Of a stretch of DNA of 64,000 nucleotides, positions 44,800 to 56,200 are shown in pieces; positions within the stretch are counted from its first letter, which is position 1, and every line of letters starts with the position of its first letter. This stretch comes from Quillaja saponaria (taxonomy: Eukaryota > Streptophyta > Magnoliopsida > Fabales > Quillajaceae), in contig CM055618.1 in assembly GCA_029379385.1 (NCBI GenBank), positions 4,908,134 through 4,972,133 of the forward strand. Reading direction: 5' to 3'. Made by a program: the position numbers and the translations under genes. The notes under the pieces are model-generated. The model made no database searches and was not told the DNA's origin. It saw only the letters and a list, made by a program, of their open reading frames with translations.

Positions 44800-46060
44800 T
44801 TTTTATTGAAAACTTTCTAAACTTTACTGTCCAGTCATGGCCTCAAGCTACCCTTATAGTGGAAAAGTTTAGTCAAGAACCTTATACATAGAAAAGACCT
44901 TTTCAATTACAGTTTACTATGAAATTCAATCCCTTCATTATTTAGTACTCTTGATTAAGTTTAGGGTTCCAAACTCAGCTCTAAAGTTAAAATACCTCTT
45001 ACTCTTACAAAACAAACTTGGGCTAACCTAGTCGAAGAAGAGCAATTTAAAATGATTACTCCTCCTAAAGAACGTTTCTAATTCAATCCTCAAGAGCTTG
45101 CTCAGACCATCAATCAGCTAGCATAATCAATCGCGACAGTCTCTTCAAGTAAGGCTCTTGTCTCTTAAACTTCTCAAATCTCTTATCAAAAACCACAACT
45201 TTTTATGTGCCTAGAGACATACCCTAAATTATTATCCAAATGGAACCAGAGTTTTGGTCTAACTCTCCCTAAGCAGTCAATCACAAAGTTTTTCTCCCAA
45301 ATTGGCATTTCCCGCCTACCAATCTCTCAAAAACCCAGAAGTTTTATGAATTTATCTTGGTTGATAGTGATTTTATTTCTATCAAATATTATAAGTCAAA
45401 AATGGATGCTAATTTCATAACACATTTAACCACCAAATCCTGAAAGTTCTCGGTCCTTTTGACTTGAAGACTGCTTTATCCAAACCTCACAAATTTTCCC
45501 AACCTTTTGATCCAATTTCTAATAATTATTAGGATTATCAAGATGCATGATACAATACTTTTTTATTTCCAAAACAAAAATTATAGCAGTCATGGCTTAT
45601 TTACTTCAAAATAATATTCAATATAAATTTTCTCATTGATTCACCTAGTGATGAAATTTACATGGCCCTTGTACAAAAATTTTCCTTGCTAAAGTTGTAA
45701 AAAGATTATTTTACTTTAATAAGCTCTTTAGCCCACAAGACCACAATCCAATTATTTTGTACTTCTTCTCCAAATTTGCTTTAGCATAGGTTTATGTTTG
45801 GCAGTATAAGTACCCCAAAGATTATCAAAGTAACAAAGAATCAAAAAATATATGGCCTATGCCAGAGATGAGTATCTTTAGCATCTTAAGGAAATATTTC
45901 AACTATTTCAAGCAAATAATAAAGCCACTTCAACAACTCCGAAAAATGAAAGAATATCAGTTTCTAGTTCCTCTTCTAGAGCTTCAGGAAATGATTCAAA
46001 TGATTTAGCACAATCCAATGAAGATGACTGTTACGGCATCAACCTTGCTGATGATTGAAG
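44800..46060 (+). pseudogene. Unidentified retroelement- or pararetrovirus-like coding remnant
   Basis: The plus strand shows broken but protein-like reading frames over about 1.2 kb: a 71-codon piece at 45,205-45,420, then frame-shifted continuations with aromatic-rich pieces around 45,750-45,810 (a Trp-x-Tyr cluster), and a Ser-rich acidic tail near 45,950-46,058 ending in TGA. The layout (a hydrophobic middle, a W/Y-rich segment, a Ser/Asp-rich end) recalls the coat or movement-protein region of plant pararetrovirus-like elements or a gag-like ORF, but I cannot assign a domain with confidence. Downstream at 46,085-46,195 a TGTAGCA/CTGTAACA word recurs. Stops and indels make the sequence non-coding today. 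Confidence 0.25.
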
Positions 46061-46559
46061 TAGTTCAAAATTTTTGTATTTACAATTTATTTTACACTGT
46101 AGGCAAAACATTGTAGCAAAGTCTTTGTAGTAGAATGCAGCAAGTTATTGTTACTACATAAAGCCATTGTAGCAGTTACTGTAACAAATAGTAGAATCAA
46201 ATTTTTTTCTATTCATAGAGAGTTTTTCTCGCATTTCAAGACTTGAGCTATGTTATAGAGTTTAAGAGAAACATAACTGTTTTGAAAGATCAATGAGAAA
46301 CATAACTGTTTCTCCTTTTCTTCTTTGTTGAAAAGATTTTGAAATAAAAGCTAATATCATAGCTTTATATTGAATGCAATAAAGCAAAGCTATGGTGTAA
46401 GACCTTGATTTGATATTAAAATTGGAAAGTATTACATTTAAGATTAAGTGATCTAAAATATTTTTATCTTGTAAAGAAATTGTCATATTTGGGAAATAGT
46501 TGAAGTATATCGGATTCCACTTATTAGCATCCAGTAAATTGACTATAGTTGTATCAGCT
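46061..46559. other. Intergenic; TGTAGCA-rich patch then nothing recognised
   Basis: At 46,100-46,190 there are several variants of the word TTGTAGCA/TTGTAGTA. A 100-codon minus-strand ORF (46,262-46,564) has no recognisable family and overlaps A/T-rich DNA; I do not call it a gene. Confidence 0.35.
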
Positions 46560-46785
46560 TTCATTATGAGCGTCTATAATGTGGATGTCAATATTATCAA
46601 CTTCCACCACCGTGGACACTGATACTATCAACATCTGTTTTTTGCACGTTGATATTTCAAATAATGTATTGGCATTTTTTAATCAGCGTCCATTGATAAT
46701 ATTATTAGATGTCATGTTATCAACATACACAGACCAGGCCCCACTGGTCGACGTTGATATGTTGATACTATCTTTTTTTGTAGTG
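46560..46785 (-). mobile_element. CACTA-type terminal fragment (different family)
   Basis: The plus strand ends TCTTTTTTTGTAGTG at 46,785, so the minus strand starts CACTACAAAAAAAGA. Inside it, ATCAACATATCAACG, TTGATAACATGACATC, TATCAACTT- and ACGCTGAT-type words repeat in both orientations, which is the subterminal pattern of CACTA elements. The other end is not present within several hundred bases, so this is a truncated or solo end. Its subterminal word (ATCAAC) differs from that of the 32.4-41.7 kb element (AGAGACGG). Confidence 0.5.
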
Positions 46786-46949
46786 ATTTGTGCTCCCTTC
46801 CTTGATATTAGATTTGAATTTCCTTGGGAAGTTCCGTGAAAAGAAAAATTTCCATAAATTTCCTAGTCCAGTTGTGGATGTCTTTGACTGGACCAAAAAA
46901 ATAATTAGTCAAGATAAGCGTAAACTAAACCCAGACACACCTGACTCTA

Positions 46950-47560
46950 ACAGTGTGTTTGGAGCACCTAAAAAAAATATAGAATTCAGTTCATTTCAAA
47001 TGAATTATACTTTATTTTTTATTTTTATGTTTGAAATAAATGAAATGGTGTAGATTTTAATGAAATTCATTTGAAATCCACATTTTATTCAATTATGAAT
47101 TCCATACCAAATAGGTTAGATTTTATTTCGTGGAATTCATTTGAGATAATTTATTATTTTATTCCCCTCAAATAACATATTTATCCTTAATATTACAGAT
47201 GCTTTTCATTTAGATAAATTGATAAAGAGTCACCACCACTCAACTCAAATGTTTATCTAACCAAGTACAAGTTTTTTCCTCTCAACTTGTTTTTTGTTAT
47301 TGAACAATAATTAATATTTTAGTGTTTATATTTTTTTTATTGATCAATGCTAGTTTTAATCAAAAATTTTGAGGGTAGTATCAGAAAAATACTTAAATCA
47401 AAATGAATTCTTAATTTCTTCAAAATAAGAGAATTAGATCGAATTCTGTAAGTGTAGTTTTCATTTCAAATAAGAGAATTCATTAAAATGAAATTAATTG
47501 TAGAGTCCATTTAAAATGAAATAAATTCTATTTTTTATCTTCTTCCAAACTTACTGTAAC
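46950..47560. repeat. MITE-like element rich in ATTTCAAATGAATT palindromes
   Basis: The segment begins near CAGTGTGTTTGGAGC and ends near TTCCAAACTTACTG, an imperfect inverted pair of the kind seen in hAT-like MITEs. Internally GAATTCATTTCAAAT-type words occur in both orientations. Two related copies are at about 50,640-50,900 and 63,005-63,205. No coding potential. I could not define an exact 8-bp target duplication. Confidence 0.45.
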
Positions 47561-48150
47561 TAATTAATATATATTATTTAAGTAAATAATTAATTATACT
47601 ACACATAAACCCTCATAAAATATTATATTATAATTTGATCTTTTACGCCCATAATTAAAATCCAAATAAATAAATAAGTAATTGAAATTATTATTTTTAC
47701 AAAAAATCAGTCAAATTAGAATATATATGACTCCTATGACCCAAAAAGTTAAAAAAATATTAACAATTCTATTAATATTATTATATTTCTCTCAAATTAA
47801 AAATGAAAAAAAAAAATATAAGTTTAAAAAAAAATTAAAAATTAAAAGAAATAAAAGATACAACGTCTTCATAGCATGCTCTTACTTCGTCTTTCCATTA
47901 ATAAGTCAAATTTGGAGCTTAGAAGTAGCAAATACAACTCGAGCATTATGCTGCTGAATTGTTTGATCAGAATACAAAGCTTCAGTGTTCATCTTGGGTG
48001 AATAATTGAATTCATTCCCTGTTCAGCTATTGAATTTAGAAAATTACATGTTGTTTATAACAAGATTTCTCATACAACTAATACACAAAATACGAAATCG
48101 TCAATGGAGGAAAACAAAACTTTCTCTAACAACATTGTCACCTATGAATT
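47561..48150. other. A/T-rich spacer, nothing recognised
   Basis: This is low-complexity A/T-rich DNA with short ORFs of Lys/Asn/Ile-rich composition only. Nothing here supports a gene. Confidence 0.45.
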
Positions 48151-48326
48151 ACAAAACCCACAAATCTGAAATAAAAACAGGGGAATGACGTGGCAGTTGC
48201 TAATCACCTCTGGAAAGTGAAAACTGACCGATTCTAGAAAAACAAAAACTGACCCATTATTTAAAATGAAAGAATTTGAGTCAGGGACGTGAGGTTGGAA
48301 AGACAACAGAGGAATTTCTTGTTGGA

Positions 48327-48566
48327 TTAATGGTGGGTAATTGGTAGTTCTCGAAACAGAGGCAACAAGGACAAATTAGTTTGAGAATTTTTCTGAGAAT
48401 TTGACCTCGTGTTGGAATCAAACGAGGTGCTGACGTCGGTGGTGGAAATCGAGTTGGTTGCCCAAGTTGGGAATCCATGTGTGGAGGAGGTTGGTGGACT
48501 GGCCGGAGACACAGAGAGAGAGAGAGAAACACTACTGGTGGTTTGGGTGGCAGTACCGACATACAT
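48327..48566 (-). CDS. Ser/Thr-rich 79-codon ORF in copy A of the duplication
   Basis: The minus-strand frame reads a (Ser-Leu)n/Pro/Ser stretch from the GA repeat, then a STHGFPTWATNS segment, a SISTTDVSTSFDSNTRSN segment and LSLLPLFREL. The matching frame in copy B (48,907-49,161, 84 codons) is also open, and most differences are conservative (Phe/Tyr, Val/Ile, Leu/Phe). Such Ser/Thr/Asn-rich segments occur in the N-terminal tails of plant receptor-like cytoplasmic kinases, but no kinase motif follows, so this is at most a detached first exon. It may equally be chance reading of a G/A-rich repeat. An alternative frame over the same DNA is also open. Confidence 0.2.
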   Translation of the reverse strand: MYVGTATQTTSSVSLSLSVSPASPPTSSTHGFPTWATNSISTTDVSTSFDSNTRSNSQKNSQTNLSLLPLFRELPITHH

Positions 48567-48906
48567 ATATATTGAGTGTTAGCGACCGCGTTAAAAGGGT
48601 AAGAAGCGTGTGTAGGGATTTGGATTCCCCTTTACCATATAAGAGAGAGACACTACTACTGGAGGAGTAGGAGACCTGTTCTTATTTACTTGTCAAAACC
48701 ATTCTTCATTTTAATCGAAACCAAATCAATCCACACGCTTCTGTACAAAACTCACAAATCTGAAGCAAAAACAGGGGATGCAATTGCTAATCACCTCTGG
48801 AAAGTGAAAACTGACTGACTCTAGAAAAACAAAAACAGACCCATTATTTAAAATTTGGAGTCAGGGACGTGAGGTTGGAAAGACAACAGAGGAGCTTCTT
48901 GTTGGA

Positions 48907-49161
48907 TTAGTGGCGGGTAATTGGTCGTTCTCGGAACAGAGGCAACAAGGAAAAATTAGTTTGAGAATTTTTCTGAGAATTTGACCTCGTGTTGGAATCA
49001 AACGAGGTGCTGATGTCGGTTGTGGAAATCGAATTGGTTGCCCAAGTTGGGTATCCATGTGTGGAGGAGGTTGGTGGACTGGCCGGAGACAAAGAGAGAG
49101 AGAGAGACACCACTAGTGGTTTGGGTGGCAGTCTAGGAGAAGCTTCAGAGTACCGACACAT
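48907..49161 (-). CDS. Ser/Thr-rich 84-codon ORF in copy B of the duplication
   Basis: This is the counterpart of the ORF at 48,327-48,566, with the same order of segments: (SL)n, PASPPTSSTHG, TWATNSISTTD, FDSNTRSNSQKNSQTN and LLPLFRE. It has a slightly different N-terminus. No known domain is recognised and no promoter or partner exons were found. Confidence 0.2.
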   Translation of the reverse strand: MCRYSEASPRLPPKPLVVSLSLSLSPASPPTSSTHGYPTWATNSISTTDISTSFDSNTRSNSQKNSQTNFSLLPLFRERPITRH

Positions 49162-49324
49162 ATAAATTTTTGAGTGTAGCGACCGCGTTAAACGAGTAAG
49201 GACTAAGGAAGCGTGTGTACGGATTTGGATTCCCCTTTACCACTAGTGGAGGAGTAAGGAGACCTGTTCTTATTTACTTGTTAAACCATTCTTCATTTTA
49301 ATCGAAACCAAATCAACCCACACG

Positions 49325-51930
49325 GATTCTCCTTCTCGCGCGCTTTGTTTGGGTTTGAACGAGTCCTGCATTTTGGGCTTCCGTTCATTCATTGTCACTG
49401 TATAAAAAATTTACTTCTAATAAAGGTTAAATAATATATAATTTTTCACTCTCTTTATTTATCTGTCTATAAATGACCACAAAATATTATAAGTGTTACG
49501 AACTATTTGGGAGATTGAAGAGAGATAAAAGTAGAAAAAAAAAAGACATATATCGATTTTCTTATTTGTAGTTTAAAAAATTAGACCTTACTCGAAGGGT
49601 GTGAGAAAACTCTTGAGAAGTCAAAAAAAACAAAAAAAAAATATAAGGAGATGAGAGAAAATCAAAAAGTAATTTTTTTTTTTTGTTGAGAGATGAGGAA
49701 AAATGATGGATATGATATATTATTAAACAATTTTACGATTATACTTTTTAAAATATTTTATTTAGATATTAATAAATATTAAATGTAAAGAATATGAATA
49801 TATTAGTCACAATATACAAAAATAATAATGTGCCTTCTGTTCCTCTATCTCTTTTTAAGAAAAAAAAATCTCAAACGATATGATATATATTGAAATAATT
49901 TTATGATTACGGCTTTAAAATATTTTATTTAAATATTAATAAATATTAAATATAAATAATATGAATATATTAGTCATAATATATAAAAATAATAATATGT
50001 CTTATGCTCTCCTTTCAAATTCTCTAAATTTAGAAGCATTAGAAAAATAAGTTTTTGAAGGAACCCTCCAATTCCTCTATCTCCTTTCGAGGAAAAAAAA
50101 AAAAAAAATCTCAAACGAAGGAATACTCTCTACCCTCCTTTGCTCAGCATTCATTCCACTCCATCCAAATAGGTCCTAAGTTTCTAGATCCAAAATATCA
50201 TTTATTTTGATATTTTAACTATGCTTAATAGTTTACAATGGTTACGTAAGAACTATTTCAATGTGAACACACTTTTTATTATTTCCGAGTAGTCAACCCG
50301 CATGGGAAGCGTTCATACTTCCACTTCATATGCTGTCATTGACGGCATTTAATTTGGTTCGGATGAAACTTTATAAACAGCTAGTGCGTGAGCTACGATA
50401 TTAACTCGTTTAAGCTCAATCTTTACAAATTATATTTTTATATATATATATTTTTTTATATAAATTCACATAAGATATTTTTATTAAAAACAAATATTAT
50501 TTCTATTATTAATTATAATATTTTTTTTTATTAGAATGGAGTTGGTAAATGGTAGACCTATGATATAAATATGTAAGTAAATATCAATATTTTAGTTTTA
50601 TTTATAACCTGTAAATTAATGTTACACTGAAATATCAAAACAAAGTTAAAATATGTTTAAAAGTTTTATTTTCATTTAATTTTTAATTTTTTGGAACTCA
50701 AAAAAAAAAAATGTAAGAATTGAATTTCACTTTTTTATTTTTTATATTTAAAATAAATGAATTACTGTAAATTTTAAATGAAATAGATTTGAAAATTTAT
50801 GTTTTTTTTTTAATTAAATTTTAAAGTCTACACAAAATAGGTCAAATTTTATTTATGAAATTCATTCGAGAGTAAGGAGTAATGGTAAAAATTTAAATGA
50901 TAGTGTTGCTCTTCTAAGTTTTTACATAATAAATAATATTTTAAACCTTATTATTTATCACAATAATTTTGCCTTAATTATAATCTACATCTAGGGGTGA
51001 ATCTAGGTAGAGATGAGTGGGGTTAGTTGACCCCACTCAATTTTCAAAAATACCCCCAACATATACCATAAATATTTACAAATTAAAAAAAATAATAAGT
51101 TTGACCACACAAAGATATTAATTTTTTATTTTTGCTCCCACTAAAATCTTAGTAAAACAATATGCCCCCCACAAATTTAGATAAAAATACAAAAGGTAAC
51201 ATAATTATCTAATTAAGATTTCATTTGCATTTAAACTTGTCTACAAGTATAATTTATTTTCTATTAAAAGTTTATCAATTAGTTGTTTCTCAAATTATAA
51301 TAGAACTCAATCAATAATTTCTCACAACACCACAAGTTTTTCCAATATAATTTAACAATATAAGTTGATGGATAAAAAAAATCAAATCGTATTTTCTTAT
51401 TTGTTTTGCCCTAATTCATTTTTACTCTATTTTATATATTTGGACACCAAAAAATAAAATAAAAATCATTTCATTAGGAAAATTATGGGTGTAAAGGAGA
51501 TTTTTCATCAGTACAATTTTGTCTTTTCTTTTATCATAATTAACGAAATATTTAGTTTTAAAACCTTGGTTTTTAAGAAAATTTTCTCACATATGACTCT
51601 TTATAGAGTCGCCAAGTTTAATTTATGAGATGATTAGAATTGTGTAAAGTTTCCATTATAATCTCAAATTCAATAAGTTTTTTTATAAATAAAATATTAT
51701 AATATATAAATATTATTAATTAAAAAAAAATTAATTTTATTATATATAATTGAATTATTATTTTGATTCCACTGACATAAATTTCTTGATTCACAATTGT
51801 CTACATTTTTTTTTTCCTCACCAATTTACCCTATTCTATCTCACACCTTAGATAAAAATTTTACCCTTACTATTTTCCACACCTTGAATTACACTTTATC
51901 CTTATTATTTTTCACACTTTCAATGACAAA
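49325..51930. other. A/T-rich intergenic DNA with tandem block and MITE-like copy
   Basis: No gene is recognised. At 49,711-49,878 and from 49,879 to about 50,110 a block beginning TATGATATAT and containing TTTTAAAATATTTTATTTAxATATTAATAAATATT (in parts) is repeated with a period of about 168. Both copies end in a CTCTATCTCxTTTxxxxAAAAAAA-like phrase. At about 50,640-50,900 lies a diverged copy of the MITE-like repeat of 46,950-47,560 (shared CACAAAATAGGTCAAATTTTATT-like phrase, split). The rest is low complexity. Confidence 0.4.
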
Positions 51931-54629
51931 TGTGCCTAATTAGTGGACTTAGAGTTTCATGTAATGTTTTGAACCAACTATAATAACTTAGTGAGCTACA
52001 ATGGGAGACAATTACCCCCATTCACATATATTTTTCTCCCTTTTCCTTTTTTTTTTTTTTTTTCTTTTCCCTTTTCCCTTTTCCTGTTCTTCCTTTCCAC
52101 TCGTGTGTAGCTTCTCCTCCTCCATTGAAGTTGCAACCCACCCTACTTCCAGCTGAAACCACCATCCTTTCCCCCTCTAAAACCTTCCCAACCTCCTTCC
52201 ATTTTAGCCTTAAAACAGCCTCCAAACAACTCCCAAAACAGTCCTAAAATGGCCCAGAAATTTGTACCTGAATTTTCCTTTACCCTTTTTAGGCTGAATT
52301 CCTTAGCTATTTCAGCCCTTTTTCCCTCCATTTCAGCTCTATTTCAAGCTCCAAAAAACCACCCAAAACACCTCCAATCAGCCACTCAAAACAGCCCAAA
52401 AACAACCTCTAACCACTAAGGTGAGTTGGTAACTTATGGGACTTCATTGTAACCTTGAATGTATGAGTTATATTGAAATTGCAAATGAAATTGTGTTCTC
52501 TTGAATTAAATTGTAGATTATTTGAATTCCTATTGTTTTGTCCAAATTAGAAATCCTAGCCTAATCTTACTTATTGGAATTTCCATGAAGTAAGTCTATT
52601 TGGTTGTGAAAATTCAAATACAAGAATGTCATTTTGGTGTTGGAATGTTCGTTGGGAACTAAATATGAAAATTGTGCAAATTCAAGTTTTGGGATTTTTG
52701 AATTGTAAGTTGTTATAAGTGTTGGAAATGTAATTGTTGTGTTGATTTAGGTAAATAGGTAATTCTAAAACAAACTTTGAATTGGCGGATTTGGAAAATT
52801 CTTGGAATTGTGTATTTTTGTTAGTTTGCAAAACTTTAAGAATCTTGGTATTTAGCATATGTTTTAGTTATGGTATATCTGTATACTTTTTGTTTTTAAC
52901 TTAATAAGGTGAATTTAGTATGTTTTGCCACTTTTGGAACTCGTTTGGATTTGGATGTTTGCATGTGGGATAGAATGCGTTATTTGGGGATAACTTTGAA
53001 TTCAGTTTTTGTGAGGAACTCATTATTCCTATTCCATTGGTTATGCCATTTAGTTCTTAAAACTCTTGTTGCCTCTTATTAATTATTCTGGAATCTTGTT
53101 TGAAATTGTTATAGGCTCGTTGGACATTCCTGCACCTTCCATTAGGTGACTTTATGTTCTCGGCATTCTTGGAAGCTTCTCTTGTACAGTGAGTGGATGG
53201 TTCCTAGTAGTTTTCATTATACTCACCACTTACATCACTACTATTCAATTTGGAAATTACTTCTTGTACAAACATGTTTTACTTAAACTTGACATTTGGT
53301 CTTTTCAAGCTTTTCAAACTAGTTTTTAAGTGAATGAGTTTTTAAAGCTCATTTGAATAATCAAACATTATAAAGATTGAATCACTTATGTAGACATGAA
53401 TATCGTTATTAGTTAGTTTACATTCTTGAACATAATCAACGGGGACAAGCACTTTAAAATTTATACTCTCTTATTTGATAAGTGTCATTGGACATAAGCT
53501 TTGAATAGATTTGAAATTAATATTGCTACTAGGAATGAAAGTTGATTTATGTTAATTTGACTATTGTTATACAACCATATTTAATTTTAGATTTTAAGGA
53601 ATTATTTGGTTTGGAAAGTAAATATCAAAACGTTTTATTATTTGGATAATGATGTTAGAGATGCTTCCATTAATTTTCTTAGTTTTCATCTTGGCATAAC
53701 TTTGTTATTCAAGTATTCTATTTTTCTTTCAGATTGCTTTATGGAATGGTACTTGTCAGAACACCTTAGCTAATGAGGTATAGTTAGCCTATGTGCAGAT
53801 AGTATATTTTTGGATATGATACCTAGTTAGGAAAGGATGCCCTAACCTTATATGTGGGCTAACATACGTGGTAATGAGTTTGATAACCTGGTTAGTACGG
53901 GTTTGCCACTGACTTATTGACCTACAGATTCAACGGTTTACATTGGAATTGACAGACTTGATACCCTAGTTAGCAGGGGTTTAGCTGACTCGTTGTACTA
54001 TATAGGTATAACGGTTTGATAGTTTTGACAATGTACAATACCTACGGGAGCTTTTCGTAAAATGGTTATGACTAATGGTTTACTTACATTGTTTTCAAAT
54101 TTCTATTACATTTCTCATTCCAAATGTTTTTTGAAAATTGTTTAATAACTTTGCTTATGTTATCAAAAATGTATCTTTATGTAAACTGGCTATTGATAAA
54201 ATATTTATGCTTTAGCTTGTTCCCCGCTTATTACTTTATGTATTGTCTACTCATAGAGTCTTTATGACTCACCCTCGTTAGCTTATGTTTTTGTTTCCAG
54301 ATAGCTAAGATCTTGGATTTTGGACCTTGTGTCAGGAAAGGTGTCTACCTAAAGTTTCTTTTTTTGGTATGCCCAACCTTTGTTTCAGCTTTGGTCTAGC
54401 TTATATTGAAACTTATTTCATTCAATATAGTTGTATTTGTATTTAAACTCCATTGCAACCTTACTCTAGGATTTGTTTTTATTTTAATTTGTGCTTTCTG
54501 TCATGGATGACCATTGTAAATAATGTTATCATTCTATCAGGTTTATAAACTTTTTTAGTGTTCGAGTTTTAGAAGGACTATTACAGTTTTGTTTTATTTT
54601 TAAGAGCCTTTATGGGCTTGTTTGGGTCA
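51931..54629 (+). repeat. 5' LTR of gypsy element (about 2.7 kb)
   Basis: Similarity to the 3' LTR starts at TGTGCCTAATTAGTGGACTT and runs to GGGTCA. Compared with the 3' copy it lacks two blocks, of about 216 bp (site near 51,995) and about 129 bp (site near 52,397). A T/C-rich stretch at 52,030-52,090 and the pyrimidine-rich leader up to 52,400 are shared. The AACTTAGTGAG and TTAGCTAATGAGGTATAGTTAG words serve as landmarks. Confidence 0.85.
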
Positions 54630-54637
54630 TGCAAAGT

Positions 54638-54650
54638 TGGTATCAAAGCC
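54638..54650 (+). promoter_or_regulatory. Primer-binding site, initiator Met-tRNA type
   Basis: TGGTATCAAAGCC lies eight bases after the 5' LTR end. The usual plant retroelement site is TGGTATCAGAGCC, so there is one mismatch (G to A). Confidence 0.85.
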
Positions 54651-54838
54651 CTAGGTTTCATTTCTGGTTATCAGTGGAGCTTATGATTCATATTCATTCT
54701 TCGAGTCGTTATTGTTATTCATGATATTCTTGTTCACTTCTTGTTATTCTGAAAAATAAGTTCCCGGGGTTTATTGGGTGATTAATGAATTGTTTGAACT
54801 TTGGTGCTTAGGTGACACTATCACCTAGAACTCATAGG

Positions 54839-56200
54839 ATGGCTTTGAACGAAATATGTCAAAGAGTTAATGATGAGGCCTTTGCTCTGTCTCCTATAAG
54901 ATGTGGAATGAGGACATGGTGCCTATCGGGGGCGTGGCATAATCAGGGGTCATGGTAGAGGTATTTCTTGGAGAGGTCATGTCCTAGTTGTTGAGGCACA
55001 TGATGAGACTGTTACTCCACCTCAGAAGGTTCTACCAGCTCCTCCAGCTTCACCAGTTACAACTACAGTTGATGCTTCTATCAAGGTTCCAATCTTGAGC
55101 TAGACATTGACTACTTTGGCAGAGAGTATCATCAGAGTCATGGACACGATGACTGAGCTTCTTGCTTCACAGCGTCATGCTGAGCCACCACCAGCTCCAG
55201 TTGTTACTAATTCGAAACTGGTGGCATCGATGCTAAGGAATGATGGTTAGCTTGAGAGTCTCCAAGAAGCTTAAACCCTTATTTTTATTTGATTCTGGTA
55301 ATGGTGAGGCTGAGAAGAGGTTAAGAATGATTCATTATCTAGGGGTCAGCTTGGTACTTGTTTGATACTCAAGACATTATTGTCTGTACTTGGGAGCAGT
55401 TCACACTATCTTCTTAGATAGGTTCATATTTGAGAGTGTCAGGGATTCCAAGTTTTACTAGTTTGAGCAGTTGAGACAAGAGCCCGGTATGTCAGTGACA
55501 AAGTATACACGTCACTACACCAAGCTAAGCCAATTTGCATCACAGCATATTCACCCAAAGTCTGAAAAGATAAAGAGGTTTGTTAGGGGTTTGGTGCCTT
55601 CATTGTTCAAGCTTCTAAGGCCTTACCAGTTTAGTACTTTTCGGTTAGCTATTAATAATATAGCCTGTATTCTTTAAGAAAGTAAGATAGAGTCTCGACC
55701 TGAGAGCAGAAGAAGCGACCTAGGTTTGAGGGACATCAAGATGACCGCCACAGACATAGGTTAGGCAGAGATACGAGGAGGATGGGATATTAGGGTCATT
55801 AGGGCCATCAAGGCTAGCAGGTTAGGCATGGGGGACAGCCTCAGCCTTTGTTATAGTATCAGACACCTAGAGCATTACCACTAACTTCGCAAAATTCTAG
55901 TGGGTTAAAGACGAATTCTCCACTGTGTGAGATTTGCGATAAGGCACATCGTGGTGTATGCCATAGGGATTTTGAAGCGTGCTTCAACTGTGACCATTAG
56001 GGTCACTTGATGAGAGATTGGCTTAGAGCTTATCAGTCATAGAGGGCTTCCACAGTAGGCTTGCCACTATCATCCTCTCATTCCATCTTTGCTAGTCAGT
56101 ATAATAGTTAAGGAGATCGTGGATCGGGCGATAGAGGTTCAAGTGGCAGAGCGTCAAGTGGTAGAGGACAAGGATTGCATGGTCATGGTTAGGCTATGGT
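54839..56200 (+). pseudogene. Gypsy gag remnant with damaged zinc knuckle
   Basis: The start ATG at 54,839 is followed by broken frames. A retrotransposon gag domain is recognisable around 55,400-55,670 (RDSKFY, FEQLRQEPGMSVTKYTRHYTKLSQFA, MKxxRFxxGL-like KIKRFVRGLVPSLF). At 55,980-56,021 a CCHC zinc knuckle can be read as C-x2-C-x4-H-x4-W: the last Cys is replaced by Trp and a TAG stop sits inside it (55,998-56,000). Several earlier stops occur as well. Confidence 0.8.

Larger units (their letters stand above)
48151..49324. repeat. Tandem duplication, two 0.58-kb copies
   Basis: Copy A is 48,151-48,737 and copy B 48,745-49,324, in direct orientation, with period about 594. Corresponding landmarks are ACAAAAC(C/T)CACAAATCTGAA, GCTAATCACCTCTGGAAAG, GGGACGTGAGGTTGGAAAG, CGAGGTGCTGA(C/T)GTCGG, (GA)n, GCGACCGCGTTAAA and ATCGAAACCAAATCAA. 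They differ by scattered substitutions and small indels, such as a 30-base stretch missing from B after TTTACCA. Each copy carries, on the minus strand, an open Ser/Thr-rich frame (listed separately). Confidence 0.85.
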
